From Microcebus murinus (taxonomy: Eukaryota > Chordata > Mammalia > Primates > Cheirogaleidae), in assembly GCF_040939455.1 (NCBI RefSeq), contig NC_134129.1:20256001-20320000 (forward strand): a stretch of DNA of 64,000 nt. The letters are read 5' to 3'. Below, in pieces: positions 36,150-47,918 of this stretch (its first letter is position 1; the number at the start of each line of letters is the position of its first letter). The notes under the pieces were generated by a model, which worked only from the letters and a program-made list of their open reading frames with translations, was not told where the DNA came from and did not search any database. Both the position numbers and the translations under genes were made by a program.

Positions 36150-37370
36150 CCTACAAAGTAATTAATTCACGTAACATAATGACCTCCAGTTCCATCCATG
36201 GTGCTGCAATTGACAAGATTTCATTTTTCGTGGGTGAATAATATTCCATTTTAACCCATTTATTTGTTGATAGAAACTTAGCTTAATTCCACATCTTAGT
36301 AGTTGTTAATAGTGCTTGAATAAACTTCCATATCCTGATTTTTTTTCTTTTTGTTTGGGATATACAGCCAGCAATGGGATTGCCATATCATACGGTAGCT
36401 CTATTTTTAGTTTTTTGAGGACTCTCCATACACGTCTCCAAAATGGGCTACAGAGCTACTTAGATACATTAACTAATGCAAAACTAATGTGTCTTTCCCA
36501 CCAAAAATGTACTGTGGTTCCCCCTTTTCCACATCCTCACCATAAAATATTATGGACTGTCAGCCAGGCGTGGTGGCTCACTCTTGTCATCCCAGCACTC
36601 TGGGAGGCTGAGGCGGGTGGATTGCTCGAGGTCAGGAGTTCAAAACCAGCCTGAGCAAAAACAAGACCCCCGTCTCTACTATAAATAGAAAGAAATTAAT
36701 TGGCCAACTAATATATAGAGAAAAAATTAGCCGGGCATGGTGGCACGTGCCTGTGGTCCCAGCTACTCAGGAGGCTGAGGCAGTAGGATCGCTTGAGCCC
36801 AGGAGCTTGAGGTTGCTGTGAGCTAGGCTGATATCACGGCACTCACTCTAGCCCGGACAACAAAGCGAGACTCTGTCTCAATAAATAAATAAATAGATAA
36901 ATAGATAAATAATAAAATAAAAATAAAAAACAAAAACAAATATTATGGACTGTCATTTGGATGATAGCTAGTCTAACTGAGGTGGTTATCCCATTGCGGT
37001 TTTGGTTTTCATTTACCTGAGGGTTACTGATGTTGAGTGTCTTTTATACATACTCGTTGGCTGTTTGTCTTCTTTTGACAAATGTTTATTCAGATATTTT
37101 GCCCATTTTTAATTGGATTATTTGTTATCCTCCTGCCAAGTTGTTTGAATTTAATTATCCTGGTCATATAACACTTTGTCAGATGGATAATTTGCAGATG
37201 ATTTTTTTTCATATTCTATAATTGTCTCTTCATTTTATTAAATGTTTCCTTTGCTGTGCAGAAGCTTTTTAGCTTGATGCAACCCAGTTTGTCTGTTTTT
37301 TGCTCTTGCTGCCTGTGCTTTTGTGATCTTACTCAGGTAACCTCTGCTAAGATTAGTATATCTCTTATAG
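36150..37370 (-). mobile_element. Older L1 ORF2 3' part, split by an Alu
   Basis: The plus strand shows the reverse complement of the end of ORF2: GACCTCCAGTTCCATCCATG, AGCAATGGGATTGCCATATC, TTTTTGAGGACTCTCCATAC, then after the Alu TTTACCTGAGGGTTACTGAT, GCAGAAGCTTTTTAGCTTGA. Stops interrupt every frame. The Alu at 36563 splits it. Confidence 0.88.
36563..36936 (+). mobile_element. Alu SINE inside an L1
   Basis: Starts GCCAGGCGTGGTGGCTCACT; the tail has AAATA/AGATAAATA units. A 17-bp TSD, AAATATTATGGACTGTC, is present before (ending about 36561) and after it (about 36938-36955) and is identical. Confidence 0.97.
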
Positions 37371-37699
37371 GTTTTTGCCTTCTGGTTACCTTGAAGCTTA
37401 TTTTAAAAATCCTGCAATTATAACAAGTATTTAAAACTGACACTGACTTAACTGTGATCATAGAAAAAGAAAAAGAAACAACCAAATTTCCCAAAACACA
37501 CATTTACTTGCTTCTCTCCACATATTTTGAATTTTTGACGTCAAAATTCTTTCTCTCTTTCTTAACAAGTTTTTATTGTTATTGTTGTTAGTTTTGTTGT
37601 TATTAATGGTTTTGTCCTTTAGTTTCCTTACTAAACATGGAAGTGGCTAAATACCATGATTATAATAGTATTATAATGATCACATTAACATCCTTTTCT

Positions 37700-38940
37700 T
37701 TCAATCTGAAGAACTCATTTTAGCATTTTTTTATAGGATAAGTCTGATAGTGATAGCTTCCCTTCGGTTTTTATCTTTCCCCAGAAAAGTGTTTATCTCC
37801 TTCATTTCTGAAGGATAACTCTGCTGGTTATAATATTTTGGTTTGCAATATTTTTTCTTTAGCCTTCTGAATATACTACCCCATTTCCTTCTTGCCCTTA
37901 AAGTTTCTGCTGAGAAATCTGTTGCCAGGTGTATTGGATCTCTCCTACATGTTATTTGCTTTTTTTCCTATTGCTGTTTCCAGGGTCCTCTGTCTTTGAG
38001 TGTTTGATTATAATACGCCTTAGAGTACTCTTACTTAGATTGAATGTAATTGATAAACTTTGACATTCCTGCACCTGAATATGTGTATCTTTTGCCAGTT
38101 TGGAAAGTCTTCTGTTATTATTTCATTGAATAACCTTTCTACCCTTTGTCTTTCTTTAATTCCAATAACCTGAGTATTTGCTCTTTTGGTATTGTCCCAT
38201 AGATTGCATAATGTTTGTTTATTCCTTTTCATTATATTTTTCATTTTTCTCCTCTGACTATGTATTTCCAAATAGTCTGTCTTCAAGCTCACTGATCCTT
38301 TATTCTGTTTGATCAATTCTGCTGTTGATGTTCTCTATTGCATTTTTCATTTCATTCATTGCATTTCAGCTCCAGGATTTTTTTTTTTTTTCAAAATGAT
38401 TCAATCTCTTTTAAATTTGTCTCATAATTTTCCGAATTTATTCTCTGTGTTTTCTTGAAGTTGATTGATTTTCCTTAAAGCAGTTATTTTGAAATCTTTC
38501 TCTGACAGGTCACATTTTTCCATCACTTTAGGATCAATCTCTGGTATGATACATATTGTTAGATCCTATTTTCCTGAAATTTTGTTGTTGTTGTTGTTTG
38601 TTGAAATGCAACAATGTCTGAGCATTGAGGAATGAGGTGTTTGTTTTAATCTTTGAAATATGTCCTTTTTTGTGCCTGGTTCTGAGGGGCCTCCGGGGAT
38701 TCTAAATGCATTGCCTGTTGTGTTCCTTGAGCCTGTGACAACTGCATCTGTCAGCACTAGAGAATGTTCTAAGCTTGGGCTTGCTACAGGTCTCAGAAGG
38801 GCACTGAAACTAAGGTGACCTTCCAGCCCATCTGGACTTTTGGACATCCCAAGAAAAGTGGTTGGGTTGTGTGTTAACATTTGGCCAGGGACCTGAGTCC
38901 AGAATTCCGTCCCAGTGGCCAAAATGGTCCTGCTTCCCAA
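37700..38940 (-). mobile_element. Old L1 or HAL1 ORF1 region, reverse strand
   Basis: On the minus strand a broken ORF1 is recognisable. The open frame at 38035-38316 contains WDNTKRANTQVIGIKERQ, VERLFNEIITEDFPNWQK and HIFRCRN, matching the ORF1p pattern of a coiled coil followed by NLFEEIMAENFPNL. To its left, further ORF1-like text continues with frameshifts down to about 37750. To its right (38560-38940) a 124-codon open frame corresponds to upstream sequence and has no domain. The piece may belong to the same L1 as 36150-37370 with an internal deletion, or be a separate HAL1-type element. Confidence 0.7.
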
Positions 38941-39029
38941 CAGGTCATTATTTGGACCAGCATATCAAGAGTACTGAAGTGGAAAAATCCTTTTTTTTTT
39001 TTTTGTGGTGGTGCAGGTGATGACTTTTT

Positions 39030-39412
39030 TTTTTTTAATAATTCAGTATTTTAGTATAGTTGTAGAATTATTCAATCAATTTTAGGGTATTTTTATCACT
39101 GGAAAAAAAGCCTGCACATCCATTAGCAGTTGCTCCCCATTTATCATAATCCTCCCAATCCTATGCAACGGTAAACTATGTTCAGTCTATACAGATTTGA
39201 CTATTCTGGACACTTCATATCAATGCAATTTATACAATACGTGGGATTTTGTGAGTGACTTCTTTCCCTTAGCATGTCTTCAAGGTTCACCAATGTCATA
39301 GTATGCATTTATACTTCATGTCTTTTCAGTGCCAGATAATATTACATTGCATTGATATACCAAACTTTATTTATTTATCAGTCGATGGGAACTTGTGACC
39401 CGTTTCAACTCT
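39030..39412 (-). mobile_element. Old L1 (L1ME-like) 3' UTR fragment
   Basis: The plus strand follows the reverse complement of old L1ME 3' UTRs: GCCTGCACATCCATTAGCAG, TCCCAATCCTATGCAACGGT, GTGAGTGACTTCTTTCCCTT, CATGTCTTCAAGGTTCACCA, GATATACCAAACTTTATTTA. Confidence 0.6.
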
Positions 39413-39730
39413 TGTGAGGCAAAAGGATTGAGAGTGGGGAAAAAAAAGCTTATAATGCCCAGCACAATAAATTCAAAATCATTCAGTACAGTGCTTCACC
39501 ATCTGCTCCCTGAGCACTTTTTTCAGATTTTATAACACAGCATAGAACCAATCACTGGAGGTTTTGCCCAAAGTGAGAATAAAACAGAAATCCCTGCACT
39601 CCTAGGGTTTGCATTCTAACAGGAGAGGAAGATAATAAATGTCAGCAATAGCAGTGATTGTTACCCAGCACGTAGAGCAAGTTTATATTTGATCATTACA
39701 CGCTGAATGCCTGTATCAAAACATCCCACC

Positions 39731-40058
39731 TGCTGGGTGTGGTGGTTCACACCTGTCATGCTAGCACTCTGGGAGTCCGAGGCAGGTGGATTGCTCGAGG
39801 TCAGGAGTTCGAAACTAGCCTGAGTGAGACTCCGTCTTTACTATAAATAGAAAGAAATTAATTGGCTAACTAATATATATAGAAAAAATGAGCCGGGCAT
39901 GGTGGCGCATGCCTGTAGTCCCAACTACTCGGGAGGCTGAGGCAGGAGGATCACTTGAGCCCAGAAGATTGAGGTTGCTGTGAGCTAGGCTGACACCACG
40001 GCACTCGCTCTAGCCTGGGCAACAGAGCCAGACTCTGTCTCAAAAAAAAAAAAAAAAA
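39731..40058 (+). mobile_element. Alu SINE
   Basis: Starts at about GCTGGGTGTGGTGGTTCACA. Has a slightly shortened left arm (GCCTGAGTGAGACTCCGTCT lacks the GCAAGAGC text) and a poly-A tail. TSD: ACATCCCACCTG before it and AAATCCCACCTG after it (about 40060-40071). Confidence 0.95.
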
Positions 40059-40179
40059 AAATCCCACCTGTGTCCCTTTGGAGATGGGATTATAGGAGAG
40101 ATTGCAGTTTTAGATAGACAACCTCAGAAGAGATTGTCATCAAAGTGCTGTTTGTGCAAGGACTAGAAGTACACGTGAA

Positions 40180-40402
40180 TTCTAACTCTCATCATTCCCC
40201 TTATCTTGTATTATTTTTTCATAGTACCTGTCACCTTCCTAGACATATGTGAATTACTATTTACTATGATTACCTCCCCCACAATTGAAAGAAAAGCTTC
40301 ATAAGATATGCGTGTATGCCTTGCTCACGGATTCCTAGTTCTGGGGGAAAATGCCCAGCACATAGTAGTCTCTCAATAAATATTTGATGACTCTGTGTGT
40401 TA
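40180..40402 (+). mobile_element. L2 LINE 3' end
   Basis: Ends with the L2 signature GCCCAGCACATAGTAGTCTC then TCAATAAATATTTGATGAC; upstream CTTCATAAGATATGCGTG stands in for the 'ctccatgagggcaggg' block. Confidence 0.75.
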
Positions 40403-40984
40403 CATGAATTGGACTTCAACCGTATTTGAAACCTTTCTAGGCAATACCTGGACTCATATACTGTGAAATAAGAGGTCGCATTGTAATCTGTTTTGAAAAA
40501 AAAAAATTCAAACGTACTCTTGGCTATGTACATCAGAATCTCACAAGCTGACACCAATGAGGAGAGCCTGAGGCAATGGCAGCTGGAATGACATGTGCAA
40601 CTTTGCTCCCTGCCAGTCCAGAAGAAAAGGAACAATAGGGAAACAAAAGTGAGAGCAACAAAGATTATACAAATATCCTGGCAGCATAATTTACCTCCGT
40701 TTATAACGAACACTGCATCACGGCTATTGTTCTAAATATCAGAGGTCTAACCATTTAATTTTCTAATGTGATTGCAATTTGCTTTCACGTGAAAGCCGAA
40801 TTTCAAGGCTGAATACCTGAGTTCCATTTAAGTATGCTTGGGCACATTTCTGAAATACCTTTCCTTCTTTTAGTGATATTTTCAAGATATTATCTATTGA
40901 TTGTTAATTACATGCCAGAGATATTTTCATATTTAATCTTCATGAAATTAAGGTGAGGAAGGTATTATCTTTATTTTATTCTAT
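40403..40984. other. Unique sequence
   Basis: A 147-codon minus-strand open frame (40270-40713) covers part of this stretch and the L2, but has no domain and includes repeat sequence, so it is not called as a gene. Confidence 0.5.
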
Positions 40985-41312
40985 TTATTTTATTGAGACA
41001 GAGTCTCATTCTGTTGCCCGGGCTAGAGTGCCATGACGTCAGCCTAGCTCACGGCAACCTCAAACTCCTGGGCTCAAGTAATCCTTCTGTCTCAGCCTCC
41101 CGAGTAGCTGGGACTACAGGCATGCGCCACCATGCCCGGCTAATTTTTTCTATATGTATTTTTAGTTGGCCAATTAATTTATTTCTATTTTTCAGTAGAG
41201 ACAGGGTCTGGCTCTTGCTCAGGCTGGTTTCAAACTCCTGACCTTGAGTGATCCGCCTGCCTTGGCTTCCCAGAGTGCTAGGATTACAGGTGTGAGCCAC
41301 TGTGCCCGGCCT
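40985..41312 (-). mobile_element. Alu SINE, reverse strand
   Basis: Lemur-type: GTGCCATGACGTCAGCCTAG at the left, GTGAGCCACTGTGCCCGGCC at the right. The tail is TTTATTTTATT rather than a pure poly-T. Confidence 0.95.
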
Positions 41313-41394
41313 ATCTCTCTATTTTATGTTTGAAAAAAAAATAAAGAAGAGAAAGGACAAATGACTTGCTTCTAATCAAATAGTAAATGTACCA

Positions 41395-42850
41395 CAGTTT
41401 CTTTAACCGTTCATCCACTGATGGGCATTTAGGTGGATGATTGATTGCACATCTTAGCTATTGTAAATAGTGATGCAATATATATGGAAATGCAGACATC
41501 TTTTTGATATACAGATTTCCATTTTGGGGGGTATATATCTAGCAATGGGATTGCTGGATCATATAGTAGTTTTATTTATTGATTTTTTTTTTTTGAGGAA
41601 CCTCCATACTGTTCTTCCTAGTGGCTGCATTAATTAACATTCCCATCAACAGTGTATGAGAGTTCCCTTTTCTCCACATCCTTGCCAACATTACTGCCTG
41701 TATTTTTGTTAAAAGCCATTTAAACTGGGGGGGGGAGTGTTTTTGATGTGCAGAAGCTGTTTAGCTTGATGTGATCTCATTTGTCCACTTTTGCTTTGGT
41801 CGTCTGTGCTTTTGGGTCTTACTCAAGACATTTTTTATGCCCAGACCAATGCCCTGGAGTGTTTCCCCAATGTTTCTCCTCTAAGAATGTTATAGTTTCA
41901 GGTCTCAGATTTAAGTCTTTAATCCCTTTGGTTTTGATTTCTGTACATAGTGAGAGAAATGTGGTATGTGTACACAGTGGAATTCCATTCAGCCGTCAAA
42001 AAGGAATGGATTTCTGGCCGGACGCGGTGGCTCACGCCTGTCATCCCAGCTCTCTGGGAGGCCGAAGCGGGTGGATTACTCGAGGTCAGGAGTTCAAAAC
42101 CAGCCTGAGCAAGAGCGAGACCCCGTCTCTACTATAAATAGAAAGAAATTAATTGGCCAACTGATATATATAGAAAAACTTAGCCGGGCATGGGGGCACA
42201 TGCCTGTAGTCCCAGCTACTCGGGAGGCTGAGGCAGGAGGATCGCTTGAGCCCAGGAGTTGGAGGTTGCTGTGAGCTAGGCTGACGCCACGGCACTCACT
42301 CTAGCCTGGGCAACAAAGTGAGACTCTTGTCTCACAAAAAAAAAAAAAAAAAAAAAAAAAAAAGGAATGGGTTTCTGTTCATTGTAACGACATAGATGGA
42401 ATCTGAGAACATTATGCCAAGCGAAATAAGCCAGGCACAGAAATAGAAATATCAAATGTTCTCACTCATATGGGGAAGGTAAAAAAAAAAAAAATTGAAC
42501 TTATAGAAAGAGTAAACAGTTACTAGCTATAGTCTGGGAAAGGTAGTGGAGTGGAAGAAGAAAAAAAGAGGGAACAGTTAATGGGTACAAAAATACAGTT
42601 AGATAGAAGGAGTAAGATCTAGTATTCAGTAGTGCGATGGGCAACTATAGTTAACAACAATTTATTTTATATTTTAAAATAACTAAAAAAAGTGGAGTTG
42701 GAATATTCCTAACACAAAGAAATGATACATGCTAGAGGTTATGGATAACCCTTTTATCCTGATTTGATCATTGCATGCTGTACGCCTATATTAAAACATC
42801 ACCTTGTATCCCATAAATGTGTAGAACTCTTATGTATCTGTAATGATTGA
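41395..42850 (+). mobile_element. L1 with 5' inversion (twin priming), split by an Alu
   Basis: Two L1 pieces in opposite orientation. 41395-41955 is reverse-oriented ORF2 (plus strand: GATCATATAGTAGTTTTATT, CTCCATACTGTTCTTCCTAG, GCAGAAGCTGTTTAGCTTGA). 41955-42850 is forward-oriented, from the ORF2 end (GGAATTCCATTCAGCCGTCA) through CATATGGGGAAGG to a 3' UTR ending near TGTAATGATTGAGAATGG. The pieces meet near the same L1 position: the inverted piece ends at GTACCACAGTTTC (reverse of GAAACTGTGGTAC) and the forward piece begins GAAATGTGGTATGTGTAC. This is the expected product of twin priming during a single insertion. Confidence 0.85.
42016..42360 (+). mobile_element. Alu SINE inside the inverted L1
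   Basis: Starts GGCCGGACGCGGTGGCTCAC and ends in an unbroken poly-A of about 28. TSD: AAAGGAATGGATTTCT before it and AAAGGAATGGGTTTCT after it. The long pure A tail and retained CpGs suggest recent insertion. Confidence 0.97.
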
Positions 42851-42950
42851 GAATGGCCTTTATCAGAAAGTCTCCAAATAACAAATGCTGGAGTGGATGT
42901 GGAGAGAGAGGAACACTCTTACACTGCTGGTGGGACTAAAATAAAATGTT
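42850..42950 (+). mobile_element. Short L1 ORF2 fragment
   Basis: AAATGCTGGAGTGGATGTGG and GAACACTCTTACACTGCTGG with TGGGACTAAAAT match the L1 ORF2 text that lies upstream of the part in the preceding element, so it is a separate fragment. It is followed by a T-rich run at about 42950-42975. Confidence 0.7.
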
Positions 42951-43147
42951 TTTTTGTTTTTTGTTTTTTTTTTTAAATGAAGACTATTATTTCATTTTTT
43001 AAAAAATCACACAGTAAATGGTAGAGTGGGGGTATGAAGCTGCATCTCCTAGCAATCAAAGCTCATGCTTTCCACCATTATTTTATACTTCTTCCCTTTA
43101 AATTGCAAAAAGAATAGCGCCATGTGAAATTGGAAATTTCATAGCCT

Positions 43148-43176
43148 GAAGAGGAGGAGGAGGAGGAGGAGGAGGG
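43148..43176. repeat. (GGA)n microsatellite
   Basis: About eight GGA/GAG triplets. Confidence 0.95.
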
Positions 43177-43257
43177 TGGTTCTTATTGACTCAGAGAGGA
43201 AGAGACGGAAGAAAATCTGCATATAAGTGGACCTGCACAGTGTAAATCCATGTTTTT

Positions 43258-43599
<342 letters not shown>

Positions 43600-43600
43600 T

Positions 43601-44930
43601 AAATCCATGTTTTTCAAGGGTCAACTACAGATACAAATGCTAACAAGATGTTAAAAATCTGTATTAAGATATATTAGCGTGTGTCTAGAAGTTTATAAAT
43701 GCAAAGTCATTAAAAATAGTAAACAAGAGCATAATTTCCTTGTCTTCCTTACTGATTTTTTTTTAATATATAAAAATGCTCACCCTGACATCTGTGTATT
43801 TTTGTATCTAGCCAAACTACAGACCTATGGACACTGAAAGAAAGTAATGCATTGCACTAGTTCTTCAGGGTTTTAAAAAAATGTTTGCTAGTTTTCTCGG
43901 AAAACGCTAGCATGATAACTCGATCTGTAAAGAGGCTCTTCCTACCTGTCATTTCTTTCCTCTCTTTTCATACAATAGTAACGCTTTAAATGTTTTTAAT
44001 GAATATTTCATTTACTTCTGTGGCTCACAGACTGTGGCTAAAGGCCTAAAGAATCATTAATAATTTCAAGGGGCTCCCTTGCTTTTGTGGAGCTTCCTAC
44101 GTCAAACCTGGCAAAAGCGTAATACAACATATGGGGCCCACCACAAGCGTTTAAATTCAAGCTACTCTGTTTTCCGACCCAGCCAGAAGTGGTAAAGAAT
44201 TCCAAAATTCTAGAGACCTTGATGGAAAACATACTCTGTTGAGATTACTAAAACACCCATCGCTCCTCTCATTTACAAACACTCCTAGCGACTGTCAATG
44301 GATGTTGGGTATCCCCTGATATAAAGAAAACAGTGCCATAAATCTTGAAAAATCGTTCTTTACTAAAACGGATAAAACTAAATGGACTATCTCTGGTTCC
44401 CAGTCTTGGGACCAAATGCCAATGTCCCTGGTGCCTTCGTGTGTATAAAGTAGCTGAACGGTAACCGTCTCGTCCAGGGTGGTTGGGAAAAACGTTTCGG
44501 ATGACTTCCTAATTTTAATCATTACACTACAGTTATGAAATGGAAGGAAATGTATGGAAGAGACTGTCTTGAGGAGAATGGTACTCTTTTTATGAATGCA
44601 TGCTGTATTGAGAAGGGAAGGGGTATCATGTCTACAGCTTCCTCTCAAACATTTCAGAAAAAAATATAAATATCCGCACATTGACATACATATGTGTGCG
44701 TGTGTAAATGTGTGTCTACGTCCTTTATTTTTAACTCTATACGCCATAGCCTGTACCATGCCCCTGACCCAATATACACACATACTAATCACGATGGCCT
44801 TACATCTCCCCTCTGCTTCCCTACACTGAGTTTAGACGGATATCTTCCCAACCACAGGTCCCTAAATTCGCTTTTCTTAGGGCACTTACGTTAGAAACTT
44901 ACAATTGTTAATTCTTCCTTGCCCCTTAGA
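43601..44930. other. Unique sequence
   Basis: No repeat recognised. A 165-codon minus-strand open frame (44295-44792) is the longest in nonrepetitive DNA here. It has no recognisable domain, and one frame of this length is expected by chance in a window of this size. Plus-strand frames overlap it. Confidence 0.45.
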
Positions 44931-44932
44931 TA

Positions 44933-45571
44933 CGGTGTTTCCTCGAAAATAAGACCTACCCATAAAATAAGCCCCAGCAGGATTTCTAAGCATTTGCACC
45001 ATAGAAGCCCTACCCCGAATATAAGCCCTAGTGGTGGGCGTGGCTATGAAAATCAGCCCTAGTGATGGGCGTGGCTATGAAAATCAGCCCTAGTGACGGG
45101 CGTGGCTATGGAAATCAGCCCCAGTGATGGGCCTGGCTATGGAAATCAGCCCTAGTGATGGGCGTAGCTATGAAAAATCAGCCCTAGTGATGGGCGTGGC
45201 TATGAAAATAAGCCCTAGTGACGGGCGTGGCTGTGCAGCGCATCTGCACAACCCATGCGTGTCGTGGCGGAGCGGGAAAGAACACGAGCAGCCCTTCTCA
45301 TCCGCCCCGTGAGAGCTCTAGTGCTCCACAGGAGAGATCGGGGCCAGTGGTGCTAAAGGAAACAGAGTCGCAAGACATTCAGGATGGGATTCGGGGTTTG
45401 GAGAGTGAGGATGATGTTCCAGAAGAAGACGACTTCACTCTATTTGAATAAATATAGATGGTTGTACCATACTTAAAAAAAAAAAAAACACATTCCCTGA
45501 AAATGAGCTCTAGGGTGTCTTCTTGAGGAAAAATAAATAGAAGACCCTGTCTTATTTTCGGGGAAACACAG
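44933..45571 (+). mobile_element. TIR-CCGTG DNA transposon, copy 5 (largest array)
   Basis: The largest copy, 639 bp. TA at 44931-44932; left end CGGTGTTTCCTCGAAAATAA, right end TTTTCGGGGAAACACAG, TA at 45572-45573. Order: TIR; CATAAAATAAGCCCCAGCAG; seven 31-bp units (45017-45232); core GCGTGTCGTGGCGGAGCGGG; an open tail frame ending at a TAA at 45449-45451 (VVLKE, IQDG, GLES, EDDVPEEDDF); A-rich tract; right subterminal block with GGGTGTCTTCTTGAGG; TIR. The full 77-codon frame starts at ATG 45218, but that start is probably incidental. Confidence 0.95.
45017..45232 (+). repeat. 31-bp minisatellite inside transposon copy 5, 7 units
   Basis: Seven head-to-tail units of GAAAATCAGCCCTAG followed by TGATGGGCGTGGCTAT. 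Variants include GAATATAAG in the first, CCCCAG and GGGCCTGG in the fourth, and GGGCGTAG in the fifth; the sixth is one base longer. The units match those in copies 4 and 7. Confidence 0.96.
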
Positions 45572-45574
45572 TAT

Positions 45575-45950
45575 GTACATCTTCTAGACTCTTGCTAGCT
45601 TTACAACTCAGGAATGTCTCTCTCAACAACCAGGAAATAATACTTTGAAATGTAATCGCCAAGAAAGAGGGTACCCCCAACTCCAAGTTTCTGTTGGGGA
45701 GTAGGATCCTAACTTAGATAAACACCCATAAGCAAACACAGATGAATCATCACTTCGACCAACTCCCCTCCCTGTCTCTCTGTAATGTCATCAGTACTTT
45801 CCCACTAGCTCACCCCAGTATTTAAAAATACTCCAGCCTTTTGTCTTCATGAAGTTGAGTTCAATCTCTCTCCTCTATTGCAACAACCTTGAGTAAAGCC
45901 TTTGTTGTCTGTTCAACTCCCTCGATGCCATTTTTCTTTGATAACACACA
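45575..45950 (+). mobile_element. Probable endogenous retrovirus solo LTR
   Basis: GGAATGTCTCTCTCAACAAC, AGTACTTTCCCACTAGCTCA, AGTATTTAAAAATACTCCAG (TATA-like), TTGTCTTCATGAAGTTGAGT, CTATTGCAACAACCTTGAGT and AAAGCCTTTGTTGTCTG have the order U3 / TATA / R / U5 of a class I LTR. No viral gene flanks it. The family is not identified and the edges are approximate. Confidence 0.5.
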
Positions 45951-46789
45951 CATATACCCACACACACATGCACACAGAGGGAAGGAAAAGAAAGATTAAA
46001 CAAATGCGGAAACATATCACCTTTTGGGAAACTTGAGTAAAGAGTAAACAGGAATCTGTAATCATTTATACTATTTTGCAACTTTTGCAATGACTCCAAA
46101 ATGAAAAGTAATCATGCAACTGTTAAAATTAAATTAAAATTAAATAATCATGCAAAAATGCATATGAAATATTCTATAACATTTAACATTTCGAAAGGAA
46201 AACAACATATTCAATTCGAAAAGCCAACAGCCACGCCGAGTTGAGATACCTGTCAACAGCACAAATCACTAAGAAAAGAACTGAGAAATAAGTATGGTTT
46301 GGCATTACAAATAAATATATTTTTTTTCAAGAGGCTGGAGGCAAATTTTGTTCTTTCGTACAAATGTAAAACGTCTTTCATCTTGAAGGCCAATTAGCAA
46401 TGTAAACCATTTAAAATGTTTTACATGAAATTCAAAGACAGAGATCAAAGAACTGCGGGGACTTAGAAATTATTCTTAGCCGTGACGTGGTCCTGTCTCA
46501 CACTCAAACAGCAATTTTTTTTTTATTTTTTTACGATATCCTCAGGAGGTGACCATCTCCTTCTTGCCCGTTTACTCCTGGTAGGAAGGATCTTGCCCAT
46601 TTCAATTTTAGGTTGCTTTATATCAAAAAGAAATCTTGCCTTGTTATAATTTTTACTCATTAATAGTTGTTCTGGCATCTGAAATAACTTGAACTAGTCC
46701 ATACGCATGCCTTTTAAAATATTTAAAACATCTTTCATCCGTCTTCTCAAGTGAAATATTTCAAACAACCCTCTTTTTTTTTTCATGTC
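45951..46789. other. Unique AT-rich sequence
   Basis: Contains a short (CA)n stretch at about 45944-45975 and poly-T runs. No gene recognised. Confidence 0.5.
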
Positions 46790-46794
46790 CCATA

Positions 46795-47650
46795 GTAGTT
46801 CATTTTTTTCAAATAGGTCTTGCTTATATATTTATTTATTTATTTTTGTTTCATCAGATTATGGGGGTACAAATGTTGTTAAGGTTACATATATTGCCCT
46901 TGCCTCCCCTCGCCCCTGGAGTCAGAGCTTCAAGCGTGTCCATCCCCCAGACGTTGCACATCTCACTCATTATGTTTGTATACACCCATCCCCTCCTCCC
47001 CCCTCCCACCTGTCCAACACCCGATAAAATTTTTTTTTTTTTTGGACATTTTGGTTACTTTTTATATCTTTGCCTCTCCCTAGCAAGGGTTAGAGGTATG
47101 CCCTTCCCCTCCACAATGCTCACCACGTCCCTCAGATGTGGGTCTACACCCCCTCAACCCCTGAATCCCTGGTGAACACCACCACCCTTTGAGCACCATA
47201 GTGATGATTAGTCAGTACCAGTTTGATGGTGAGTACACGTGGAGCCCATTTCTCTGATCTTGTGTCACCTCACTTTGGATAACGGGCTTAAGCTCAATCC
47301 AGGATAGTATAAGCGGTGCTAGCTCACTGTCGTTTCTTAGAATTGAGTAATATCCCATCGTGAGCACATACCAAATCTTAATTATCCACTGGTGAATTGA
47401 CGGGCACTTGGGTTGTTTCCATGTCCTTGCAATGGTGAATTGTGCTGCCATGAACATTCGGGTGCAGATGTCTTTATAATAGAATGTCTTATGCTCTTTT
47501 GGGATAGATGCCTAATAATACTATTGCTGGGTCGAATGGTATTTCTATTTTTTAGCCCTTTGAGTTGTATCTCCAGATTCTTTTCCACAAAGGTTGTGCC
47601 TCTTTTAACCACCCCTGGCCTGTCTGTTGGTTGCTATTCCTTATAGATTA
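46795..47650 (-). mobile_element. Strepsirrhine L1 3' end, reverse strand
   Basis: The left part is the 3' UTR in reverse (TATGGGGGTACAAATGTTGT, CCCCCAGACGTTGCACATCT, CTCACTCATTATGTTTGTAT). The right part is the ORF2 C-terminus (minus-strand peptide [20 protein letters not shown] and WYVLTMGYYS). The ORF2 frame is broken by stops. It is more diverged than the copy at 47919 and includes an extra T-run segment (47032-47100). Confidence 0.9.
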
Positions 47651-47918
47651 CGATGTTTAAATTAACAGAACATTGGAAACATGGTCAGACAAACACCTAA
47701 TACTGGAGGTGGCCAATGGTGGTAGTTACACCCAGTGCATTGGGACAGAAGTGAGTGGCAGTGACACTACTGGTAGTCGGATGTCATGGTGACGGGGCAA
47801 ACCATGGTATTTGTCATTCAAAATAGTAGTCGCTGTGTCTCCATGGAACCCATACTCTAGGGCAATTCTGTGGTCCTCACTTCCATCTGGCCTTCTTTGT
47901 TGCTACCCATCTTATATA

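Noticed and set aside
40270..40713. A 147-codon minus-strand open frame
   Set aside because: Runs across an L2 remnant and an A-rich tract; no recognisable protein.
44295..44792. A 165-codon minus-strand open frame in unique DNA
   Set aside because: No domain, no signal of codon bias, overlaps plus-strand frames, and a frame of this length is expected by chance in 64 kb.
45017..45232. CRISPR-like repeat array
   Set aside because: The 31-bp units are contiguous with no spacers, lie inside a DNA transposon, and the genome is mammalian.
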